Assembly: GCA_049317265.1 (NCBI GenBank)
Contig: JBMOIP010000001.1
Coordinates: forward strand, 251,244-315,243
DNA: 64,000 bases
Reading direction: 5' to 3'
Source: CAIVAT01 sp049317265
Lineage (GTDB): Bacteria; Bacteroidota; Bacteroidia; Bacteroidales; FEN-979
The notes below the pieces were generated by a model. The model saw only the letters and a program-made list of their open reading frames with translations. It did not search any database and had not been told where the DNA came from. Below are positions 25,624 to 33,976 of the stretch, one piece after another. The translations under genes were made by a program, and so were the position numbers. Positions within the stretch are counted from its first letter, which is position 1; the number at the start of each line of letters is the position of its first letter.

Positions 25624-27444
25624 TTATTCTGTACTAATATGCTCTTTATAAAATGCTCCCTCAGCGGTGAAAAGAAATGTTCTGTCCGACTTCCTTGCAA
25701 TGATATGGTGCATTTTAGAATATTCCAGCTCGTCAAACATAAACGGAAGAATGATCTTTTTGTCTTTTCCGTAGGCCCCCCAGTATTCGTTCTGCCTGAC
25801 GAAAAACAAGGTGGGTTTAATAACATCAATCTCAGAATAGATGGGAGGGACTGCAAATTTCCCTGTTACCGAAACAGCGCCGACGTTTCCCTTGTAGTAG
25901 CAAAGGTTGTAATATGCACTAACGTTTTCAATTGTGTCGTAAATGCATGGAAGGGTTAGTTTGTTGTCACGGTTGATCAATCCCCATCCCTCCTTGTGCT
26001 TGACAATATAGCATTTCCTGGAATCCGTTGGCTGAATATCGTCATACTGACATGGAATGATGAATTTACCAGCGGAGTCCACAACTCCCCACGAATCACC
26101 GGCACACACCGAGATTTCAGGAGATTGACAGAATGGGTAGATGCCATCATAAATCAGTGGGATCACGGTGCCACCATACCTGTTTAAATACCCTGATTTA
26201 AGGTTCAGTGTCGCAACATATCCTCCTGGCTGGTTATACAGTTCCAGGCCGTCGTATCGGCATGGGACAGTAAGCTTTTTAAGTTCATCGTCCCAGATGC
26301 CGTAATATCCGTTGTTTGTGACTCTGAAAATCATGTCGTCCAGAGAGAGTTGTTCGCAATTGTCAAACTGGCATGGAACCAGTTCCACCCCGTCACCGGA
26401 ATACAGGCCGGATTTGCTTTTACGGGTAACGTTAAAATGATTACCGTAGTTTTTGGTGACGTTGTCAAAAATACAGGGCACAATGATTTTACCTTCACCA
26501 TCGGCTGCACCAGTTCGTCCATTTAATGTGATGGACAGGAAATCGTTCTCATCTTCCTCCAAACCAGTGATGTCATCGTAAACGGCGGGAATAATCGTTC
26601 GCCCATCCATGCCAATAAGTCCTGTTTTGCCGTTTATCCTGGCAATAAATCGTTCAGATCCGGAAATCATATAATAGGTCAGGTCCTCATACAAACAAGG
26701 AACCATAACCCCTCCTTCAACATTTAACACCCCTTTTTTTCCTTCAGAAGTTACCAGGTAATGGCCCAACGACTCACTACCCTCGTCCACTCCGACAAAT
26801 TTAATGTGATCATATAAACATGGCGTAAGGATTTTTCCTTCTGCATCTGCCAGTCCCCACTTGTCTTTCTGACGGGTAAAGAAATTGTCATTTCCAGGGT
26901 TGTTCACCAGGTCGTCAAATTGAAATGCCAGGAGGGTTTTCCCCTCATCGTCGATGATTCCCCATTTTCCTGCCTTTTTTACAAAGGCAATTGTCCCCCC
27001 GTTAATGCCAATATCATCAAAATCAAAGCCCGTCAGCAGCGATCCTTTTTCATCCATCATGGCCCATTTCCAACCTTTTTTGACGAAGGCACGGTTTGCG
27101 GAAAAATCTTTAAACTCATTGTATTCAAAGGTAGTAAGTCTCTTTCCCTTATGGTTGATCAAGCCCCATTTCCCATCCATTTTTGCAAAAACAGATTCCC
27201 GTGAGAAAAAGATATTCGGGTAAACAGCATCGTAGATGGCTTTGATTTTGACTTTTCCGGCCGTGGATTTATACCCGGATTTTTGCGTTGCATTATCCCT
27301 GAATGCCACCAGGTCGTAAAATTTTTCCCTGTTGTGAAACGAGTGGTAGTAGGAAAAACTGATGGCACCAAGGATGAGGAGGGTACCGATGGTAACAAAC
27401 AACAGGTAGTGATTGTTGGACGAACTTTGATTTTCTGTTTCCAT
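25624..27444 (-). CDS. WG-repeat protein with N-terminal membrane anchor
   Basis: The 606-residue protein has one transmembrane helix at about 12-31 and then about ten or more WG (KWG) repeats. Typical units are GKWGLINHKGKRLTTFEYNEF, KWAMMDEKGSLL, GKWGIIDDEGKTLLAFQFDD and GWGLINRDNKLTLPCIYDTI. WG repeats make beta-rich surfaces and occur in bacterial surface or interaction proteins. The repeat domain should face the periplasm. It lies between the C1-helicase fusion and the HELTH protease in the same operon. Confidence 0.85.
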   Translation of the reverse strand: METENQSSSNNHYLLFVTIGTLLILGAISFSYYHSFHNREKFYDLVAFRDNATQKSGYKSTAGKVKIKAIYDAVYPNIFFSRESVFAKMDGKWGLINHKGKRLTTFEYNEFKDFSANRAFVKKGWKWAMMDEKGSLLTGFDFDDIGINGGTIAFVKKAGKWGIIDDEGKTLLAFQFDDLVNNPGNDNFFTRQKDKWGLADAEGKILTPCLYDHIKFVGVDEGSESLGHYLVTSEGKKGVLNVEGGVMVPCLYEDLTYYMISGSERFIARINGKTGLIGMDGRTIIPAVYDDITGLEEDENDFLSITLNGRTGAADGEGKIIVPCIFDNVTKNYGNHFNVTRKSKSGLYSGDGVELVPCQFDNCEQLSLDDMIFRVTNNGYYGIWDDELKKLTVPCRYDGLELYNQPGGYVATLNLKSGYLNRYGGTVIPLIYDGIYPFCQSPEISVCAGDSWGVVDSAGKFIIPCQYDDIQPTDSRKCYIVKHKEGWGLINRDNKLTLPCIYDTIENVSAYYNLCYYKGNVGAVSVTGKFAVPPIYSEIDVIKPTLFFVRQNEYWGAYGKDKKIILPFMFDELEYSKMHHIIARKSDRTFLFTAEGAFYKEHISTE

Positions 27445-27510
27445 GGTGGAGGGAATTTGGATGGGTTTATGCGATATATTTTATGATCTCAACCAGATCA
27501 GGTGGAACTT

Positions 27511-30500
27511 TCACTTTGAATCACTGAATAGCGCTCTCAAACCATTGATGTCAAACCACTTCTCCCCGATGATTCTGGTTTTATATTTTACATCCAGGAA
27601 CTTACCCCATCTTGGCAGGGGAAAGGAATCGGGATCCTGTTGTAAAGCCTTTTCAACCAGTACATCAAAATTAGTAATTCCTTCACCGATGATACTTGCA
27701 AGAGAGACCTTTCCCGGGTCCGCATTTTTCAGGATAAATTTATGACAACCTGCATCAAAACTGATTTCATTATGCAAAGTGGAGTTTTCGAAGATAAACT
27801 GCAGTGTTCTCTCAATCCTGGTCCCTGCAAACGGATAAATTTCACTGCCGGTTTCAGTTTTCATCTCCATGGCTCCTCTCAGCCAGGGAATTGTTTCTGC
27901 ATTTTCCCTGAAAATTCTTCCCATGTGCTGAACCATGTTTGCTGCATCAGGATTAAGGTAGCCGGGTACGATGGCGGAAAGGAGGAGTTCCCTCGATTGC
28001 TGCATGATGATCTGGGAAACCGGTTGTTCGTTTGACCGGTAACATAAAGCTTTACCCCTCGTGTTTGACGTTTCAGTGACCTTTATTTTAAGGGAAGTTT
28101 TGTCAATGTGGATAATCCTCCAGGATTTCCCTGAAAAATTGATGTGATCGCCGGGTTGAAGGTCCATTGTGAGTGGAATATCACCCAGTTTGGCTTTCCC
28201 GGCTGCATCGAACAGTGAGAACAAGGAGGGGAGGTCAAAACTCAGGAAGAATTTCTGCTTTGAGATGGCTGTTCCGCCCTCATTGATCCGGTACTGGAAT
28301 CCTTCTTTTGTAATATATCCCAGGCCTGTAACAGCTTCAAGGAATCCAGGAATTTCATTGCGGATGTTCTCAAAGGCAAAATTTGCCGTAAGTTTCTGCA
28401 CCAGTTCGCTAATCAGTATTCCGCGTGGATGCTCTTTCAGGATGGAGAGCGTTTGATGGAAGAGGATATCAAACGGGTTGCGGGTCAGAAGTCTCTTCTC
28501 AAGCCGGGGAGGTGTATCGGTGACCAGTTCCATTGCAGCGACTGACTTTACAAGGTCCCAGGGGGTGGTGCAGTAAATTCGTATGTCAATGTCGCTGTTT
28601 CTGCCCCTGCCGCTTCTGCCCATGCGCTGGACCAGTGCGGAGGGTGACCCGGGAGAATTGAGCTGAATGACAAAATCGAGATCCCCGATGTCAATTCCCA
28701 ATTCGAGGGTCGAAGAACTGATGATACACGATGGTTCATCTTTCCCGGTTTTGGCTAGTTTTTCCGTCTCTTCGCGAACGTTCCGGCTGATGTTGGAGTA
28801 GTGCGGCCTCACCATGAGGGACTGCTTTTTCCCTGATGCGCCGAGCCGTGAAATGATCTTTTCGATTTTCGACCGGCTGTTTGCAAATACAAGCACTTTC
28901 TGGTCCCGGATCGCCGACTCGATCTCACTGATCATCCCTTCAGGTACCTCCCGGTTTTCTTCTTCATAAAAAAATCCAACCTGCCTGTGCACCTTTTTCG
29001 GGGATGAAAAACCAAGGATGGTTGTACGTTCAGGCTGCCCGAAAAATCTGGCCACCTCTTCGTGACTTTCAAGTGTGGCCGACAACCCGATAAACCTCAC
29101 ATTTTGAGATAGCTCTTTTATCCTGGAAAGCAGTGACCTCAAATGATCGCCCCGCTCTGAACCGATAAAGGAATGCATCTCATCGACAATGATAAAATCG
29201 AGGGAACCAAATAACACTGCCGGAGTTCCACCCCGGGAAAATTGAGATTCAATAGACTCAGGAGTAATGAATACAACTCCTTCAGGATTTGAGAAGGTTT
29301 TCTCTTTGGCAGATCCACTTGCATCACCATGCCATTTGGTGACATTTACTCCAAGGAGTTCTGCCAGTTCAGTCATCCGGGCTACCTGGTCGTTGATCAG
29401 GGCCTTGAGCGGACCCACGTATAGGATCCTCACCCCCTTGTGGGGAAAACCGGCACTGTCGAGCGCAGGTAAAAATGCTGCTTCTGTCTTGCCGGTACCG
29501 GTGCTGGCAGAAATCACCAGGTGATTGCCGGTGTTAAGGATCACATTCACCGCATTCAACTGCATGTCGTTCAGGATGATGTTTTTATCCCGGAGGTACT
29601 GTGAAATGGCTTCATGGGCAAAGAGCCCTGAACTGTTTTTTTTACGGTTATAAAGTCTTTGGGAAATGGGAATTGTACGGTATTTCACCTCATATTCTGT
29701 GAGTGCACCTCCGCCGAAGTAATAGCGGGCCAGGTAGTTGTATGGTATCAGTGCGTGCCCTGGAAACCCTTTCTGGTTCTCCGCAGCCCACGTTTGCCCC
29801 CAGCTGTTCCTGACCAGGAACATTCCGATATCATCAAAATATCCTGTTACGGTCATGGCATGGTAGCCTGCAGGTTTTTCACCGGGTAGTGGCATCGTGA
29901 CCCATCCGTTACGGGCGGTACTTGTGCTGAAGAATGCTTTAAACAAAGGTAAACCGATGATAAAAGGAAGCGGTTTGCCTGTTTTCTCCCCCGTCAGAAC
30001 TCCCTTGATGATGTTAACGATGTTCTCCGCACCGTTGGTGTAGGAAAAGGCCAGCCCTTCATACCGGTCAACCGCAAAACAAGCCTCCGGTGGTGGTCCC
30101 TGGGCTTCGGAACTCGCCTGTGCAGGATTGTAGACCCATTTTTCTTCGGCGACGGTGCCAAAATCAATGAGATCCTTCTTGCACAGTACATCAAAAGGAA
30201 TGTTCATCCACGTTCCACCGCTGTTCGGATGACCGTCGATCATCTTACACTGGTGATAGAGAAACTGCCTGGAGGTTTTGCTGCCGGTAAGGTAATCAAC
30301 CATGAATGTTGCGGCATTTGCCACACAGGTTCCCCGGCTCCCCTGGTTGAAAACCGGTATATCAGGTAGTTTTGGTAAAACAAAGGTCCCGGGCAACTTC
30401 TGACTTTCGACTGCCATTGTAATGGGCGACTCAGCGACAATATCAACCGGGACGTGCTCGGAACATAAACCAAGAAAAGGGAGTGAGGCAAATGCAGGTT

Positions 30501-30801
30501 GACTGTCTGATGCCTCCGGAAAGCCGGTTTTAACTGATTCAACCTCCTCTTCACCAACCTGAAAGTAGGAGGAAAATTCCACCTGTAAATCATTTTGGAT
30601 TAAAAAAAAGCTGTCATAATTTGCCTCAAGAAATCCTTTTTCAATCCACTCTTCCTTAGATGTCGGTGGTAGTTTGGTGTTGAATGCACCAGCAAACTGT
30701 TCAACGGTAAAAACGTTCAGGGAGCTGAGAAGTTCCGTAAGAGAAGCTGCATTGGCTGACCTCTTCCCGAAAAGACTGAACAACGATTCTTCTATCTGCA
30801 T
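27511..30801 (-). CDS. Papain-type (C1) protease fused to an Lhr/BrxHI-like helicase
   Basis: The 1096-residue protein has three parts. Residues 1-145 form a helical leader. Residues 145-375 are a papain-fold domain with the full triad: NQGSRGTCVANA (Cys159), GYHAMTVTGY (His314) and VRNSWGQTW (Asn332). Residues 400-1096 are a superfamily 2 helicase with Walker A ASTGTGKTE (Lys438), VDEMHSF (540-546), GLSATLES, and motif VI QRMGRSGRG (725-733). The helicase resembles the Lhr and BrxHI group in motifs and C-terminal length. It lies next to a BrxD-like ATPase, which is the pairing known from BREX types. A protease-helicase fusion of this kind is new to me. Confidence 0.88.
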   Translation of the reverse strand: MQIEESLFSLFGKRSANAASLTELLSSLNVFTVEQFAGAFNTKLPPTSKEEWIEKGFLEANYDSFFLIQNDLQVEFSSYFQVGEEEVESVKTGFPEASDSQPAFASLPFLGLCSEHVPVDIVAESPITMAVESQKLPGTFVLPKLPDIPVFNQGSRGTCVANAATFMVDYLTGSKTSRQFLYHQCKMIDGHPNSGGTWMNIPFDVLCKKDLIDFGTVAEEKWVYNPAQASSEAQGPPPEACFAVDRYEGLAFSYTNGAENIVNIIKGVLTGEKTGKPLPFIIGLPLFKAFFSTSTARNGWVTMPLPGEKPAGYHAMTVTGYFDDIGMFLVRNSWGQTWAAENQKGFPGHALIPYNYLARYYFGGGALTEYEVKYRTIPISQRLYNRKKNSSGLFAHEAISQYLRDKNIILNDMQLNAVNVILNTGNHLVISASTGTGKTEAAFLPALDSAGFPHKGVRILYVGPLKALINDQVARMTELAELLGVNVTKWHGDASGSAKEKTFSNPEGVVFITPESIESQFSRGGTPAVLFGSLDFIIVDEMHSFIGSERGDHLRSLLSRIKELSQNVRFIGLSATLESHEEVARFFGQPERTTILGFSSPKKVHRQVGFFYEEENREVPEGMISEIESAIRDQKVLVFANSRSKIEKIISRLGASGKKQSLMVRPHYSNISRNVREETEKLAKTGKDEPSCIISSSTLELGIDIGDLDFVIQLNSPGSPSALVQRMGRSGRGRNSDIDIRIYCTTPWDLVKSVAAMELVTDTPPRLEKRLLTRNPFDILFHQTLSILKEHPRGILISELVQKLTANFAFENIRNEIPGFLEAVTGLGYITKEGFQYRINEGGTAISKQKFFLSFDLPSLFSLFDAAGKAKLGDIPLTMDLQPGDHINFSGKSWRIIHIDKTSLKIKVTETSNTRGKALCYRSNEQPVSQIIMQQSRELLLSAIVPGYLNPDAANMVQHMGRIFRENAETIPWLRGAMEMKTETGSEIYPFAGTRIERTLQFIFENSTLHNEISFDAGCHKFILKNADPGKVSLASIIGEGITNFDVLVEKALQQDPDSFPLPRWGKFLDVKYKTRIIGEKWFDINGLRALFSDSK

Positions 30802-30815
30802 AATAATTGGGTGCT

Positions 30816-31154
30816 TTAGCTTTCCGGTTGATTCCCGGCATTTCGGTCGTTCTCAGTTTTTGCCCCGGTGGCATAATGCTGATGCCTGTCTTCGCTATAA
30901 TAATCGATGATCTGCTGTTTCCTGTTTCCATCCGGATCAACAAGCTGCCATAATCTTTTGGTGATTTCGGCACAACGATCCGGAACTGTTAAAATAAGGT
31001 TTAGGTTGTTCAGACCATCCGTTGCTTTAAGGAGATCATCCAGGTGGCGGATAGAATAGCCGGCAAGCATGTTTAATTCTGCCTCCGAAAATAACGAGAG
31101 TGAACCAATAGGTTTTTCGCCGGTTTGATTCAGCAATTCTTCAATGGTTGACAT
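30816..31154 (-). CDS. Small hypothetical protein between BrxD-like and helicase genes
   Basis: A 112-residue soluble protein, not recognised. The first half is helical with a helix-hairpin-like run (FSEAELNMLAGYSIRHLDDLLKATDG); the end is hydrophilic. The gaps are 3 bases to the ATPase gene and 14 to the fusion gene, so it belongs to this operon. The hairpin-like stretch might bind DNA or be an adaptor; unproven. Confidence 0.7.
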   Translation of the reverse strand: MSTIEELLNQTGEKPIGSLSLFSEAELNMLAGYSIRHLDDLLKATDGLNNLNLILTVPDRCAEITKRLWQLVDPDGNRKQQIIDYYSEDRHQHYATGAKTENDRNAGNQPES

Positions 31155-31157
31155 GGA

Positions 31158-32480
31158 TCAGAACTTAATTGTTTTAGGATCAATCGGTTTTGATGGTTCG
31201 TTTTTCCTGGTGCTGCCTTTTTTGTGATCCAGTATATCTTTGAAGTTCAGGGATGGGTTTTTATGTTTCATCTTCACCCAGTTTAAAAATTCAATGATGA
31301 GGTCCCTAGGATATATATAATGATCCAGGCTGAATTCGATAAATGTTCTCATCTCATTGTCGGATCCTTCTATTGAGACTTGTATATTCGACTTGTGGGC
31401 TGAATTATAAAGGGATACCAGGAAAACCAGTAGTTGCTTCCGCTCTTCATAAATCAATGTGTCGAGAACCATTAAAGGTTGAGATGAGTCGGCTGCGGAG
31501 ATTTCCTTATCGGCATACCTGCCCAGCCGTGACTTCAGGGCCTTGTTGCTGATAAGGTATTGCCCGGTTTCGTCACTCCCTTTTGCTTCAGACAGGTTGA
31601 TATATAGTCCTTTACAGGTGTCGTTATATGATTCATCGTAGAGTTGGGTGATGAAGTCGTGGTTTGCTGTGCGTATTTTATCATCAAAGCCCGCGATTAG
31701 GTCAATGTTGTCGAGATCGATAACGAGCCCTTTCAGGCCGGCATCCCTGAACAGCCAGCACCAGAAATAGATCAGATGTCTGAAGTAGGAGTCGTCGGTA
31801 ATCACATTCTTTTTAATATCTCTTCGGGCTTCACCCCTGGAGGTATAAACTCCAAGGAACCAGTTTTCCAGGTTTCGTTTCAACTCCTTATCCCCTGTAA
31901 CGGATGCTTCCAGGTAATCGAGGAGAAGCTCTTTCAGAACCGGATGAATAAGGTTCGTGTTGCCATTCAACTTAAGCGAGGAGTTTTTGATGTAGTTATC
32001 TGCCAGATCCTTGAGGTCGCCTGTGTCCGGGGTTGCACCTGGCAGGGCTTCGTCCCCCGGGCAAACAACCTTTACCCAGCGGTTCATCACCTCTGTAACA
32101 GAGGTAAATCCGGATGACTCAGGAAAGTCAATGTTTTTAATGATCTCCGTGTAAAGGTTTAAAATGTTCTTCGATGCACTTCCGGATGAATAAAAATTCC
32201 TGTTACCTGCTATGGTCACCGGGGAGATAGCAAAACCGTTTTTCAGGAAGAGTTGTTCCACATACTTCAGCATGGAACTTTTTCCGGCCCCATAAGGGCC
32301 ATTCCAAACGGTAATCCGGCTTTTACCTGCAAGCAGGTCGCGGATTACATTATCGAGGTAGCGCTTTTCAGCAGTTCTGCCAACGAAGAGTTCTTCCACA
32401 AACCGGGAAGGGGGATTTCCACCTTCAAGTTTTGTGAGTATTTCATTGGCCAGGCCGGATTCTAAGATGAGTGGAGCCAT
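31158..32480 (-). CDS. BrxD-like (DUF2791) P-loop ATPase
   Basis: A 440-residue ATPase with Walker A GPYGAGKSS (61-69) and a Walker-B-like strand GLVIDLDNIDLI (251-262). The block ending in that strand (NWFLGVYTSRGEARRD, then LIYFWCWLFRDAGLKGLVI) follows the DUF2791/BrxD layout, in which an arginine-rich stretch precedes a G-x-x-GL-hydrophobic Walker B. In known members the B motif ends in DE; here the acidic pair is replaced by DLDN, so hydrolysis may be altered. BrxD pairs with the BrxHI helicase in several BREX types, and here a related helicase lies two genes downstream. Confidence 0.72.
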   Translation of the reverse strand: MAPLILESGLANEILTKLEGGNPPSRFVEELFVGRTAEKRYLDNVIRDLLAGKSRITVWNGPYGAGKSSMLKYVEQLFLKNGFAISPVTIAGNRNFYSSGSASKNILNLYTEIIKNIDFPESSGFTSVTEVMNRWVKVVCPGDEALPGATPDTGDLKDLADNYIKNSSLKLNGNTNLIHPVLKELLLDYLEASVTGDKELKRNLENWFLGVYTSRGEARRDIKKNVITDDSYFRHLIYFWCWLFRDAGLKGLVIDLDNIDLIAGFDDKIRTANHDFITQLYDESYNDTCKGLYINLSEAKGSDETGQYLISNKALKSRLGRYADKEISAADSSQPLMVLDTLIYEERKQLLVFLVSLYNSAHKSNIQVSIEGSDNEMRTFIEFSLDHYIYPRDLIIEFLNWVKMKHKNPSLNFKDILDHKKGSTRKNEPSKPIDPKTIKF

Positions 32481-32525
32481 ATTTATAATGTTATCAGGTG
32501 TATGCTATAAGTAGTTGTTTCAGGG

Positions 32526-33737
32526 TCATCCGGGGCCGAATCTGCGGTTGGTGATCACTTTAACTTCAGCAATTGCTTGATTGTAATTTTTATTAAGTTT
32601 TACAGAATCAAAAATCTCCATCAGGTTTCGCCGGTCGATAGAGCTGTTCTGGAGAATCTGCTCGGCAACACTCCCGTCGAAGTTATCGGGAGCGATCCTC
32701 TTTGCATCACAAAGCCGGCAGTACTCAATATAATATGTGAATGCCTGGTGCCTTTTTTTTTCAGCGAGCAGTGTGTAGGCACCCTTATAAATCAACTCTG
32801 GTTGCGTATGCTGTTTATTGTGTCTGATGATCGCTTCAATTGTGCTGAGCAGGATTTCTTTGTCATCGATGACTTCAAGATTCCTGAACATGAGTTTCCA
32901 TCGTTCAGGATCAATTTTTGACAGCATGGCGTTCATTTCATCCAGTGATTTCAGGTCACCAAGAAAAAGCGATACCTTTTCTGAAATGATCTCATTCACT
33001 CTCTGCAGGTTTGAAGTTCCAAGCAGGTTATTGAGGAGTGTTTCATGAGATTTGGTCAGTGACCCCTTTACACCAGCCTGAAGACGGAAAATATTGTCAA
33101 TGTTCTGAAGCAATGCCTCGTAAAAGTCGATCCGCAGATCGTCATTCATGGTTGCCAGAGTACCTGAAATAACCGATGGTTGCGGGTATATCATCCTGTC
33201 GGCTTCTCCGAACAGAGAGGCCAGGGTCTCAAGCCAGATTTGATTCCCGGTTTGCATGAAAATATCCGTGGTCAGCAGTTCAGTGAGGTTAGCCATATAA
33301 AATGGATTCCACTCCTTCTCGAACCTGTAGTAGGTTTGCCATTGAGCCGCCTGTTCCCAGCAAATGGAAATATCCTGAAATATCGTGTTCCTGGTCGGTT
33401 CATATTTCCAGATAAGCCATAAAAACCGGCTATGTGTTTTTATTAAATGGGCTCCCCTTCGGAAAAAGGCAATCAGTATCCTCCGGGATGGACTGAGAAT
33501 CTTTTCGGAAACAAATTTCTGATATGCCCTCTTCTTTTTATGAATGAACAGGAAATAAATAGTAAGGATAAAAACGATAACAATTATGGTTATCAGTATG
33601 ATACGTAGTGTCAGATTGTCGGATACCCCATGATACATGATCCGCCCCGGAATCCATAGAACGAAAATAGTTAACCCCGCCAGGGTCAAATATAACAGGG
33701 GGAGGATGATTTTTATGGCGAGGATGGGTTTGGGCAT
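32526..33737 (-). CDS. Membrane protein with large cytoplasmic helical domain
   Basis: A 403-residue protein with two transmembrane helices (about 9-31 and 45-65), a basic stretch right after (HKKKRAYQKF), and about 330 residues of helical cytoplasmic sequence. No catalytic motif was seen. It is the first gene of the minus operon, 26 bases downstream of a TATCTTTG promoter box, and could tether the ATPase and helicase to the membrane. Not recognised as a named family. Confidence 0.72.
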   Translation of the reverse strand: MPKPILAIKIILPLLYLTLAGLTIFVLWIPGRIMYHGVSDNLTLRIILITIIVIVFILTIYFLFIHKKKRAYQKFVSEKILSPSRRILIAFFRRGAHLIKTHSRFLWLIWKYEPTRNTIFQDISICWEQAAQWQTYYRFEKEWNPFYMANLTELLTTDIFMQTGNQIWLETLASLFGEADRMIYPQPSVISGTLATMNDDLRIDFYEALLQNIDNIFRLQAGVKGSLTKSHETLLNNLLGTSNLQRVNEIISEKVSLFLGDLKSLDEMNAMLSKIDPERWKLMFRNLEVIDDKEILLSTIEAIIRHNKQHTQPELIYKGAYTLLAEKKRHQAFTYYIEYCRLCDAKRIAPDNFDGSVAEQILQNSSIDRRNLMEIFDSVKLNKNYNQAIAEVKVITNRRFGPG

Positions 33738-33762
33738 GAGGAACTTGTTCTGAATAACATCT

Positions 33763-33770
33763 CAAAGATA
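33763..33770 (-). promoter_or_regulatory. Promoter of the minus-strand operon (protease-helicase side)
   Basis: Read on the minus strand, TATCTTTG matches TAnnTTTG, with a TTG element 18 bases upstream (TTG, gap of 18, then TATCTTTG). The first ATG is 26 bases downstream at 33737. Confidence 0.65.
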
Positions 33771-33908
33771 TTTTATTTTTCGCATTGACAACTGCTTTTT
33801 AATTTTCAGTTTTTGTTTTCTTTCATCGGGTTTTCGTGATAAAAAGCTGAATCGGAAGGATGGTCTTCCCCGGAAATATTTATTCTGTAGAATGGTAAAA
33901 TTATGTTA

Positions 33909-33938
33909 TTGTAATATGGAGTGTAAATTATATCTTTG
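33909..33938 (+). promoter_or_regulatory. Promoter of the plus-strand operon (peptidoglycan side)
   Basis: TTG at 33909-33911, a 19-base gap, then TATCTTTG at 33931-33938. Both boxes and the spacing fit the Bacteroidota consensus. The first ATG is at 33977. Together with the minus-strand box at 33763-33770 it makes a divergent control region. Confidence 0.7.
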
Positions 33939-33976
33939 ATCGGTCAGATTATCCGGATTTTCTTTAATATGGATAT

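Noticed and set aside
27511..33737. Call of a BREX system
   Set aside because: Only a BrxD-like ATPase and a BrxHI-like helicase are present; brxC, pglX, pglZ and brxA/B are missing.
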